Positions 10,262-20,226 of a DNA stretch of 64,000 nucleotides are shown here, one piece after another. The first letter of the stretch is position 1. Each line of letters opens with the position of its first letter. Both the position numbers and the translations under genes were made by a program. The stretch is taken from positions 2,070,196-2,134,195 of the forward strand of contig RHPI01002069.1 of assembly GCA_009103225.1 (NCBI GenBank), given 5' to 3'. The stretch is from Chlorokybus atmophyticus. Taxonomy: Eukaryota; Streptophyta; Chlorokybophyceae; Chlorokybales; Chlorokybaceae. The notes under the pieces are model-generated. The model made no database searches and was not told the DNA's origin. It saw only the letters and a program-made list of their open reading frames with translations.

Positions 10262-10686
10262 TGTTGAAGGACTAGCATGCACATGTAGCTGAGGCAAGCA
10301 TGGATACACACGGACAGAGTTACCGCCACCAGAGCATACACAAGTCACATCACATTCATCTATTACAAGTTGTCCGCTGGTTCTTATACCAGCCAGTTAC
10401 ACACACGTCTACGTTTGCAAGCACTGCGTAAGCTATACTCAGCCTTTTGACGCGCTCTAAGCTGTGTTGTCTTTCTTACAACCAGAGCTTTCCAACAAGC
10501 TCTCACACGCCTAATATGAGTAAGTATACACGGAGATATGAAGCAGTTAGTAAGGCTCCAGTTTGGAGTCCGGAGTCTGGTCCGACGATGCCATCTTGCT
10601 AAGTCCGGACCTAGTGCTCGTCCTTACGACCTTCTACTCCTGTGTGGAGGGTCGATGCTGATCGTATGTAGGAATGACTCTCAACA
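10262..10686 (-). repeat. 5' LTR of copia element 1
   Basis: 425 bp, the partner of 5766-6190. Drives minus-strand transcription in the element model. Confidence 0.93.
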
Positions 10687-10843
10687 CTGTGGAGGCGCTG
10701 GCAACATCTGCCGGCGCTGCGGCTGGTATGGCAACGGCGTGTGCTGCTTCGTACGCCTGTCGGCGCGCGTCCACTTGGGCAGCTTGGTCCACCCGATAAC
10801 GATGTGCCTGTTCGAGAGCAGAAAACCGCTCTTGACGGCTGCC

Positions 10844-11788
10844 TTAAGTGAGCCCCCGAAGCGCGGGATCGGTGCCCAGCGCGATGTCCGACGTGGTGAC
10901 CACGAGGTCTTGTATTTCGCGACGCTGGAGTCCGAGTGGGTCCAGTGGTGAGGGCTCGAAGTCGATCTGTTGCGCGGGCATTTGTTGCAGCGATTGACTG
11001 GGTGTGCCCTGCAACCTTGCGTGTAATGCCAAAAACAACAGAATGGCCAGCTTCAACACTGCAGGTCGCCGGTAGGTGACCCCGAAGAGACGATCCCTCA
11101 TCTCCGGAGCAGTGCCGGCGAGGATTTCATCCGCTAGCTGTTGTTGTGTGGGTTCCGGCAGGGTGTGGTACTCTGGAGGTGGTAGGGGCAAGATGCGATC
11201 ATCGCATGCCACGCGCGTGGTGCGTTGCCCCCCTGGTCCGTACGCAATGGTGGTGGGCTCCACGTTGCGTAGATCCGACGCCCAGGAGCGTTCTGCTTGT
11301 GGTCCACGTGGCACTTGCTGTGTGACATCAAGTGCTGGTGGCGGTGCTGTTCGAACCTCAGGTAGTGGTGCAGTGGGTGTGGCAGCACTACTTGAGGCGA
11401 TGGTTGTGGCACCTGCAGCAGTCGTCGTCACTGAGGTGGCGGCTGTGAGGGTGGCAGCGGTTAAGGCCGATGTGGTTGCTTCAATGGAGGCAGGAGTGGT
11501 GGCTTCACCATCCACGAACCCAACGACCATGGTTGTTGCGGCGTTGGTGCTTTCCATCACCGGGGACAGCGTGGTGCCAAGAGTGCTGGCACCTGCTGTC
11601 GTGGTCGGTGTGGATGCCGATGGTGTCGTCGACGGCGTCGTCCCAGCAGTGGTTGTGGCTGCCGAGGCAGCACCACTTGTGGCGTCCGTCGATGCCACTG
11701 TTGACGACGCGCCAGCTTCCCTGCGCGCACGTCTTGATGGTTGTACGCGTGACGGCGTGGGAGTGTCCCTATCCCGTTTTGGTGCCAT
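10844..11788 (-). CDS. Start of gypsy second ORF, Thr/Ala-rich, cut by copia element 1
   Basis: A 314-aa ORF beginning MAPKRDRDTPTPSRVQPSRR (basic), followed by about 110 residues of Thr/Ala/Ser low complexity and then a more ordered, Leu-rich half. I do not recognise a domain. It begins just downstream of Gag and, with copia removed, would lead toward the protease-bearing ORFs at 5760-4295, so it is probably the N-terminal part of the Pol polyprotein or a second structural protein. It stops at 10844, but similar coding-looking sequence continues to the copia boundary. Confidence 0.55.
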   Translation of the reverse strand: MAPKRDRDTPTPSRVQPSRRARREAGASSTVASTDATSGAASAATTTAGTTPSTTPSASTPTTTAGASTLGTTLSPVMESTNAATTMVVGFVDGEATTPASIEATTSALTAATLTAATSVTTTAAGATTIASSSAATPTAPLPEVRTAPPPALDVTQQVPRGPQAERSWASDLRNVEPTTIAYGPGGQRTTRVACDDRILPLPPPEYHTLPEPTQQQLADEILAGTAPEMRDRLFGVTYRRPAVLKLAILLFLALHARLQGTPSQSLQQMPAQQIDFEPSPLDPLGLQRREIQDLVVTTSDIALGTDPALRGLT

Positions 11789-11806
11789 CAGCGCCCACCT
11801 AGCAGC

Positions 11807-13612
11807 CTAGCAGGCTTGATAGTCCTGCTCCTTGTTCTCTTCCAATTGTGCCACGCGCGCCGTCAGGGCTGCCACTTGGTCAACAGCTGGTGGATTGGCT
11901 GGTGCCTTCACAGCAGCAGCTCCGGCGCGAGGACGTCCCTCAGGTCCTTTGTGGTGTGGAGGGTGGTTTTTCCCTCTGTAGCCAGCTTCTTCCTTGCGGG
12001 CCCCGGCGTTGTTGTTGTTGGGGTTGGGGTTGTGGCCACCAGCGTTGTTGCCGTTGTTGCGACCACCAGCATTGTTGCTGTTGTTGTAGCCGCCAGCGTG
12101 GTTGCTGTTGTTGTAGCCCCCGTTGTTGTTGTTGTTGTTGCCGCGGTAGCCAACAGCGTTGTTGCCGTTGTTGTAGCCATTAAAGGGCCGCAGCTCAGGG
12201 AACTTGAGCCAGCACACTGTCTGTAAGTGTCCCGTCTTGTGGCAGTAGTCGCACACAAGGTTGCCGTAATCTTCGGTGCACTTCTTTTGGTAGTGACCAT
12301 GCCGACCACACCGATGGCACAGCACTGGAGCCACAACGGCAGCATAAGCTAACCATTTATCCTTGTTGTGGTTGCCTTGCGGCTCTTGGCTGCGGTCCCG
12401 CCGAAGGGGCTCTGCACTTGTGCCTGCCATAGGCCGCGAGGCACTGCGGTTGGTGTCCAGCACTGCTTTTTCATACACCGCGCGCTTATGTATGGCTTGT
12501 GCAGTCTCGAAAGCTTCCTTGAGGGTGTAGCCGAGGGGCCTGCTGTAGTTCAGCGTCAGGCGCGTCGACTCGCTCAGGGTGGGATCCAACTCGGCCACAT
12601 ACACCACTGCTGCCGCCTCCTCACTGACGATCTGGTAGTCAGTGTCTTCAAGCAACCCTTCCAACTGTGAATACAGTCGGAGAGGGTCCTCGTTGGGCTT
12701 CCGTCGAAAACGCCTCAACTCCTCCACCTTGCTGTTGGTTTGAGGTGGGAAGGTGCGCCGGAGTGCGGCGTAGAGGTCCTTCAACGGGGAGTCCGACATG
12801 GCAGCGCCCACCGTAAGCGCGGGTGCACGCAATGCCACTGAGCCGAGGGTGAAAACACTGCCACCCGCTGGAGCACGCGAGTTCGGTGTTGGTAGTAGGG
12901 GCATACCCATCTCCAATGCTGCAGCTTGCTGCTCCTCTTGTTGCTCCTTGATGATGGCAGCGGTGCGGTTGAGTATCCTGATCCGGCGCTCGGCCTTCTT
13001 GACCTCGATCTCTGCAGGAGTCAACAAGGCCCCTACCACCTCAACTTCTTTTATTCTCTGCCTTCTCCATGGCTGCAGCTAGAGTGAGACCCGTGACCGA
13101 GGCTGGCGGGGCCGCTGCTACAGGGACAGTAGCCGATGGGCTATGCAGTGACGTGGAGGCTATGGTGCTAGCCAACTCGCCATAGCCATCAATCTTATGC
13201 AACTCAGTGACGGACTTCCACACATCATGTGCTTCGTGATCAAGGTATTGAGCGGACACATGAAACGATACCTCATCTGTCAGTCCTTGCTCTTGAGGGC
13301 TTGCTGCCGCATCTTAGAGTGGAACTTGATGATGAACTCATCAAGTGAGGTGGTGCCAGGGCGTCCGGAGAAGCGTAGGGAGTTGGTTGAGCTGGACGGC
13401 TCCATCTCCTCGTCATCACTGTCCGACGGTGGTGGAGATGCTCGTTGTCGAGGAGTGGAGTGAGAGGAGGTGAAGCCGGAGCCGGGGCGTGGGCCTCTGC
13501 TGCTACGGTAATCGCTCCCTTCACTTGCGCGCTCGTAGGTAAAATTGGAGGTTGGGCTCCAGCTGTTGAGGTTCCCTTCTTCTATTGGCGAGAAAGGGGT
13601 GGGCCTGCTCAT
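11807..13612 (-). pseudogene. Gypsy Gag (capsid and two CCHC zinc knuckles), frameshifted
   Basis: Starts at 13612 (MSRPTPFSPIEEGNL) and continues through three frames: 13612-13280, 13259-13041, and 13039-11807 (410 aa). The frame changes near 13270 and 13040 look like single-base indels, since coding sense resumes at once. The last ORF has a Gag-like helical segment (EELRRFRRKPNEDPLRLYSQ), two knuckles (CHRCGRHGHYQKKC and CDYCHKTGHLQTVC) and a long Asn/Gly low-complexity tract. In the family Gag forms the particle and binds element RNA. Confidence 0.8.
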
Positions 13613-13678
13613 ACAGCTGATGCGATGGTGAAAGTGGATGAAGGGTAGAGTGTTTGTGCTCTACAATGGAATCTCCAA

Positions 13679-14548
13679 TGTTGCTATCACCCAACACACT
13701 AGCGCTTGTGCGCGCTATGCGATGACGGTGACAACAATGCACTGCGATGTAAACAACTACAGATTGCGCTGCTGATGTGCAGCCTGCAACTACACTCTTG
13801 CGCAAAGAGGGTGACACTGTGAGTCAACAAGCCACTACTATAGGTAGCGCTGTTTACACAGTTCTTTGCATGAGTGGAAGAGAGATTGTACTGTTAAGTG
13901 AGGTGAATGAGCAAGCAACACGTGGATGCTATGCCCTGACTGACGCCAACAAGCACAACGCGACCAAGTACACCAAGCTCACAACAAGGACAAGCACAGT
14001 GCACAAGAGCATGCACAGGCTCTCACACGGTGAGGGGGTTTCTTTGGGAACCGGGACGGCGTGTTTCGTAGTTCAAGTCGCTTCACAAGCTTTTAGCTTT
14101 CTCACTCACATCGTCACCAGCTGATCCAGTACACGGTGCCTACTTATACAAGTCAAATCATGACTGTTCAGAACATAAGCTAACGGTCATATCGAGGCTA
14201 TTTTCAAAGAAATCCCCACTCGATATAGAACCCAACTTATAACTGAACTCACAACTGAACAGCTACGCGCGGTGCCTATGTAGGCTATGGTCATGAGCTA
14301 CTCTAGAGACATGACCTAGCTACTGGTCAGTGACGCACACGGGTCGCCATGCTGGTAAGACGGGCGAGGGTCTCGCTGTAGCCATGCCCGATGAAGACTG
14401 GCATGCCCGGGCGATAGGCATGACAGGGGAGGCCCCATACCCCAAAGACATGCCGCCACTACTCACCCTCGTTCTAAATAATCCACTCTACTATGTAACG
14501 CTAATTGATTACACGCGATAGTTACTGCGTCATCAAACATGGTCAACA
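13679..14548 (-). repeat. Possible 5' LTR of the gypsy element
   Basis: Begins TGTTGCTATC and ends GGTCAACA, giving short TGTTG/CAACA inverted ends, and lies just upstream of Gag. Next to 13679 the minus strand reads TTGGAGATTCCATTGTAG, in which a TGG one base inside could start a primer-binding site. The partner LTR is not in the window, so the limits are a guess. Confidence 0.35.
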
Positions 14549-15400
14549 GCCGAACGAATAATGCTGTTTATATTTGCTTTTTAAACAAAAAGTTAAAAAG
14601 CTTATGCATTTATCTTTCCTGTTTCATGGCCTGTTGCATCTACACGTTCAATTAGTTCGTATTTAAAATGTGATGTATAATATCATGTCTTGTTATAGCG
14701 TATTTAACATTTCATTTGAATAATACATCATTTTGAAGTGTACTGAAATAATGAAGTAGTTTATGTCACGCTCGTACAAATAGCTGGCGTAAAAAAAACA
14801 GATTAAGTGAGAATTTTCCATAGTCATGGTGTGCAGTATTTGGCATACGTGCTTATGAAGTTAGTCTTAGCGCACTTAATATGCATGGACATTTTGACTA
14901 CCATAGTCAACACATGCACCGCCTATTAGCAAGCATATGGCTAATCGATGTCATATGTTCGCACGTGTATGTATACGTGTACATATATGTGTAGATGAGT
15001 TCACAAGGCATATACCTATGAATGCATGGGTATGCATATGCCCGCGTGTGTATGCATATAAATGATAGCCTCGCCTTGTGTAATCAGCATTATATATCCA
15101 ATAAGACCATAAACATCTAGTCATGTCCAAGGCTGATGTGTACTGTGTTGAAGGCATGAACGGTGTTCAAAGCCTCTAGACTGAAATGTGGCAGCTTTGA
15201 GGCAGGTTATGGTCAACGCAGCCATGACAAGGCAAGTAGCCTCGGATTTGATGCTGTATGTCGGAGAGCAGCAATGAAGGAGTATATGAACGGCCTCAAG
15301 TGTTGAGGTAGCTCAGCCGATGCGTACTCGACTCTTATGTGTGTTGTGCCTAGTTTAATTGTTCAAGGGGCTCTCCCTCTCATCCCTTGTGGGGTTTTGT
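14549..15400. repeat. AT-rich dispersed repeat related to 48300-48900
   Basis: No gene seen. Patches such as ATAGTCATGGTGT followed by GTGCTTATGAAGT and GCACTTAAT recur in the same order at about 48440-48500, and the ends (about 15330-15395 and 48785-48850) also resemble each other. This looks like two old copies of one interspersed repeat or solo LTR. Confidence 0.45.
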
Positions 15401-16559
15401 GTGCGTGGCAACCTTGCACGTGAGTGGGTTGTGCTTGAATGTGTATGATCCGAGTGAAGAGGCTGCTATGCATCCTCTCCATCTCAATGTGGTGCTGGTC
15501 ATTCTTTCAGCATTAAGGTGCTGCATGGTGTACAAATAATGCGGATGGTATATGTGCTGTGAAGAAGTGCTTGTGCGTGTGCACAAGTGTACAAAAGATG
15601 TTATGCCTCATAGGCTGCATGCAAGGGGTGTGATGCATCACCACACACACAGTGACATTCACCCACCACATATAGCAAGCGTCATGTTATATATATGTTT
15701 CACTACCGGGCTATACTATCTACACTACTACTACACTACTCGCCTTCCCCGTTAGACACATACAAGCATGCAAGTGTCCCAGTCAGTCACCTGGACAACG
15801 GCGCAGGGTTAGCGGCCAGCCCTTGGACCTCAGCAGTAGCAGCAGCAGCAGCAGACCACAAGGACTCCCTTCCCTCCCCCCACACCGCCACCTCCGCCCT
15901 TGCTGCACTCGCCTACCATACACTGCAATTGCTGCCGCCAGGCAACCCTAACCGCAACGTGCATTGCCTGAACGTTGCGGTTAGGGTTAGCTGGCATGCA
16001 CCACGTCAGCATGACACTGCCTGTGCAGTCGAGGTCGTCGCTGTGTAGAATCCACAAGCAGATAAGTGAGCGCCGCACATGGCATTTATGGCTTCATATT
16101 AGTCTGCGTGCACCATCAAATGCATACCGCAAACATTGTTATCAATCATTCAATTGTTGCATTTGGAACGATAACAACTCTGATCTGATGTCAGCACCTG
16201 ATACCATTCTGCACGCTTGACACTTTTTGGCTGGATCTTGCATTTGACAAGATGTTTTGGTACCATGTACAAACAATGCGTAACGGAGTTGTGAGAAGGC
16301 ACCATATTTATCCTCTAAGATCCATCTGATTGCTTTGCAGAGCTGGCTTCGACTGCTGCTGAAGGCACTGTTTATAATGTGCGATGACCACGCAACAAAG
16401 CGGTGGCTACCATGCCTATCAGGGCTTCGCTGCAGGCGTCTTCCTTCTAAGTATGACACTTGTTCAACAGGTGACGCACATGCACTCAACTCGGCAAGCA
16501 AGCAGCATGCCGGTGCAAACAATTAACAGCAAGCTTATCTTCCTCTGCTACTCGGATTG
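15401..16559. other. Gene-free interval downstream of the CSTF2-like gene
   Basis: I see no convincing coding region. It holds a short CAG-type run at about 15829-15855 and an inverted repeat (15944-15988). The part next to 16560 is presumably 3' untranslated region of the minus-strand CSTF2-like gene. Confidence 0.5.
15944..15988. repeat. Inverted repeat with telomere-like arms
   Basis: 17-base perfect arms (AACCCTAACCGCAACGT and its complement) separated by 11 bases. Each arm carries a CCCTAA/TTAGGG-type core. Confidence 0.85.
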
Positions 16560-19285
16560 CTATTGTCGAAAGCGCTGCAGCTGCTGCAGCTGCAACACTT
16601 GTTGCTGCTGTTGGGGAGGCAACAGCGCAATCTCCTGAGGAGTAAGCTTCATGACCTGCAGGGAGACAAATGAAGTAGGTCTGCGCTACTGCTATAGTTA
16701 CACTCGCGTGGGCGGCAACGGATTCGTACAGCATATTATCTTGCCTTGCATGCATGTTTTAAACCTGCTCAACTACATACCTGCTCTAGCAGGGCTCTCT
16801 GTTGTGCATCGTCCTGTTTGCAACACAGCAGCTTCAAGTCAATGATGCAATCTCAGAGCATAGGATGCACACATAATGCACACAAAAAAACAAGACTGGC
16901 AGGTCTTCCCATAGTAATCAATGATAAGAAGTGCAAATGGTTAGTAGGTACACTATGATTGAGGAGGGGGGGGGGGGNNNNNNNNNNNNNNNNNNNNNNN
17001 NNNNNNNNNNNNNNNNNNNNNNNNNNNNNNNNNNNNNNNNNNNNNNNNNNNNNNNNNNNNNNNNNNNNNNNNNNNNNNNNNNNNNNNNNNNNNNNNNNNN
17101 NNNNNNNNNNNNNNNNNNNNNNNNNNNNNNNNNNNNNGATGCAACCATGCTAGCACTGTGCACGAACAATGCCTGCCTTGTGCTTGCCAACCAGGCAAAT
17201 ACATTCTAGCTACCTGCTTGTGAGGCATCGGCTGTGTGGGCCTTTGTTGTGGTGGCAGAGGAGGTGGAGCTCCATACCCAGGACCATGAAGTGCGGGAGG
17301 CATGCCAGGCATGCCAGGCGGCATAGCAGGTCGGGCCAATGGTATGCTGCCAGCCTGTAGATATATTACTCAGCTTTGAAGAAGCTATGGAGAACAATGC
17401 CACAAGACAAGGAAGATGAAGGCAATGCGATGTTCCCGCGAATGAATTCAACACAAACCGGATAGGATGGTGGAGCCGGTGGCTGCATGCCATAAGGCAG
17501 GGGTTGCTGTGCTGGTGCAGATGAAGGTGGTGCAGAGGGCCTCACATGGCCCTAGACAAAACAAAGGGATCAACAACAATGCACACAGCATTTGACCTAA
17601 GCCAACAACAGCAACGCTTGCAACACGTTGGATGCTGGTACGGGTGCAGATAACCATCCGTGTGCATCACCTCCTTGCATAAGAGTATGGCAAACCAGCA
17701 CTGCCATGCAAAAGACAGCCTGCGCAAGCCAACCTGTTGAGTTGGGGGTGGTGCTGCTGATGGCATTAGCTGAGGCTGTTGCGGTTGCTGCGGTGCAGGT
17801 AGCTGAGGCACTGGTTGTGGCGGCGGCGTGCGCGGGCCTTGCTGCAGACAACCATCATTCGCAAGTAAAACACACAGAGCAACAAACTACACGAAAGGAT
17901 GCACAGACTGTGAACTTGCGACATGACCCCACCTGTGCAGGCCGCACCATTCCCAGCATAATTTGTGCCTGACAATGCAGGCATACAGTCAGCTCAACGT
18001 CCTTGAGTGCAATAAGCGACAAGTAGTCAATATAACTTGCAAGATTGCGTAGAGCACCTGAAATAGCGCTTTGGTTAACTGAGGATTCTGGACGAGGATG
18101 CTGCGAGCGCCTTGCTGGTTTTGCATTATCAAGCCCTACGCAACAACCGTAAGTTGAGCACACATTTGCCGCAGAAGGCACAACTTGCATTGCATTGCCA
18201 TTTTGATTGAAGCTTTCTTTCATCGCCAAAGCCATGTCGTCCAAGCCTGGGATGTACGAAGCAACCAACCTTTAGTTGATTCATAATCTCCCAAAGCTCG
18301 GTTTTGGTCATGTTGGCCAGTGTGTTGGTTATTGCATCACTACCGGTGGGCTCTGCTGCGGCCGAGCCGTTTACTGGAGGGTTGCCATTCATGAAGGGAG
18401 GCGGTGCACCTCCTAGTGCTGTGGCCACAGCAGCAGCGGCCGCTCCAGCAACGACATGGCCGATCACAGGTGCTGTGGGTTGAGGAGCAGTGCTTGGTGC
18501 TGATAGCCGCTGCGGGTCTGCAAGTGCGAGAAAACACTTGCTGCCATGGTCTGTGTGCCAGACAATGCAAGACCGGCAATGCAGCATGCCAGATCCAGTA
18601 ATCCTGTAACAGAACGCTAGCTTGTGCATACCTCGTGAGCCTCCCTGCACATAAAGCGCAATGTCAGTACCTCAAAAGCGTGTTGTTGACACCAGTTTGC
18701 CCACGTTTATTGTGAAGCTAAGCCTTGGCATGGCCTACCGGTGCCTTTGCAGGGTCGTTGTCAGCGTAATCTACTCTTAAGCTTCGCCCGTTGAACTCGA
18801 AGCCATTCAGATTTCGTCGCGCGCTTTGTGCAGTTTCTTCGTCATGGTACTCTGCAAACCCAAAGCCCTTGGGTTTCCCTGTGTCTCGGTCCGACACCAT
18901 GCTATGAAACGCAAAGGCATAAGGTGCAAGTCGCAATGCAGGGCTTGTGACCATGCATTCTCAATGAAATAAGGAGTTCGCTCCTTCCAGCGCAATTCTG
19001 TTCAAGCGTACATAACCATAGCACACTGCATTACAGCATGCAGGTTGCGTAGGCTACAGTTTCCATGCGTAGAAAGCAAGTCCTGTGTAGCAACGACAGA
19101 GCTGGTACATCCGGTTGTGTGCATACAAGAAAGTGACCACATGCATGAAAGCGCTATATGCGGACGTACCGGAAAGCAACAACTGGGCCCACTTGGCTCA
19201 AAATCTCAACAATGTCTTCCTCGGACGCATCAAAGGGGATGTTCCCAACAAAGACAGAACGCGCAGCGCGGTTATTCTGCGCCAT
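16560..19285 (-). CDS. CSTF2: Cleavage stimulation factor subunit 2 (CstF64-like)
   Basis: Nuclear mRNA 3'-end processing factor; the family binds the GU-rich downstream element through its RRM and bridges CstF77/symplekin through its hinge. Exons by splice sites and phase: 19170-19285, 18739-18901, 18632-18644, 18270-18517, 18058-18114, 17933-17968, 17734-17841, 17459-17551, 17214-17354, (gap), 16781-16813, 16560-16655; 367 aa without any exon lost in the gap. RRM at residues about 10-90 with RNP2 SVFVGNIP and RNP1 KGFGFAEY. Hinge as [14 protein letters not shown] plus [14 protein letters not shown] and AQIMLGMV. Pro/Gln/Gly-rich middle. C-terminal domain [14 protein letters not shown] ending in a Gln-rich helix. 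Start is [10 protein letters not shown], just before the RRM. Exon phases close across the gap. Confidence 0.93.
16967..17137. other. Assembly gap beside a G run, within a CSTF2-like intron
   Basis: A run of G precedes about 160 N. It falls between coding exons 17214-17354 and 16781-16813, which stay in phase, so either no exon or an in-frame exon is missing. Confidence 0.95.
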
Positions 19286-20226
19286 GCTTGCAATCAGCAC
19301 AAGCGGCACCCTGTCAGCCCTTATGCCTTGTAAACCAGGCGCCAATGCAGCCCTACAAGCTGCTCACTTCGTGCAGGGCGCCTAACCATCAGCATTGCAG
19401 CTGCATCAACCGGGTGACCAGCTCAACGCCACATGCAGCACTTAGCTCTCAACAAGACCAACACAATGACAGTCGTGGCGTCGTCGTCTCCCAATCGCTC
19501 ATGCCGGCGGCGACGTCGCCAACAACCTCCTCCGCCTCAGCGCCCCGACAAACCCTAACATGCAGCAAAGCCCTAATTTTCAATTGTACGCACTTCTTGT
19601 GCTGCGTGCTAGTGCGTCGCGCACAAGAAGCTATTTTTGCGGGCCTAGGCTAGGCCGCCTAGCAGCCAGGCCCTAGCTGCCACGCGAGAACCCCAGAACT
19701 CAAATACCAATTGCCCCGAACCCGCGCCCATCAAACCTATTAAACCACCAAATATCTCTGCAAACCAGCTTTTGAAACATTAACCTAAGCTCGCTGAGGA
19801 AAGTGTTTCGAGGTACCCTCAAATCTCCGTTGCTCGTTTCCAGGTGGCGGCGGCCGCGGCCGCGCAGGTGGCGGCGGCGGCGGCGGGATGGTGTAGGCGG
19901 CGGTGTGCACACAGACGCTTTTGGTGTGTTGAGGGTATAGGTTACACATACACGTCTTTCAGGCATGATGAATAACAAGGGTGGCTGCTGAGCTTGACTG
20001 TGCTGCTGGCCGCCGGCGAAGTGTGCTCTGCTGCAGCAGACGTTGAGCTGCTTGAGCTGTGTATGCTCTGACCAGCACATAGCGAGGCTGGAGGCCTAGC
20101 ATGCCAGCGAAGTGTCTCTGCTGCATGCAAAGCTTGTCAAGTGTACAGTAGGCTGCATGACCGTGGAGTGTGAGTCGCCTCCAGCTTAGGGAGGCAGCTT
20201 GTTAGGTCAGTCCCGTCGTAGTAAAC
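19286..20226. promoter_or_regulatory. Shared upstream interval of divergent CSTF2-like and USP36-like genes
   Basis: The two start codons are 941 bp apart on opposite strands. The middle (about 19840-19890) is a GGC/GCC-rich patch containing GCGGCCGCGGCCGC. No ORF here is convincing. A bidirectional promoter is an inference from arrangement only. Confidence 0.4.

Larger units (their letters stand above)
5766..10686 (-). mobile_element. Ty1/copia retrotransposon, young and nearly complete (element 1)
   Basis: 4921 bp bounded by two 425-bp direct LTRs that begin TGTTGAAGG and end CTCAACA. Transcription direction is minus. Order within the coding part: Gag, zinc knuckle, protease, integrase, RT, RNase H, the copia order. 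The LTRs differ at only two positions (6067 against 10563, 6131 against 10627), so insertion was recent. It is inserted in the gypsy element. A candidate primer-binding site adjoins the right LTR. Confidence 0.95.
1..14548 (-). mobile_element. Decayed Ty3/gypsy LTR retrotransposon carrying a DNA methyltransferase
   Basis: Minus-strand order, read from high to low coordinates: possible 5' LTR, Gag with two zinc knuckles, a Thr/Ala-rich ORF, aspartic protease, C5 methyltransferase, reverse transcriptase, RNase H remnant, integrase running off the left edge. Protease-RT-RNase H-integrase is the Ty3/gypsy order. A complete copia element (5766-10686) splits it. Several frameshifts and stops (Gag, methyltransferase, RNase H, integrase) show it is dead. 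The 3' LTR lies outside the window and the right boundary is tentative. Confidence 0.85.

Noticed and set aside
11076-11810. 244-aa plus-strand ORF, Val/Ala-rich
   Set aside because: Antisense reading of the Thr/Ala-rich gypsy ORF; composition is a by-product of the low complexity.
12000-12180. GTT/GTTGTTG repeat as microsatellite or array
   Set aside because: It is the Asn/Gly codon run of Gag.
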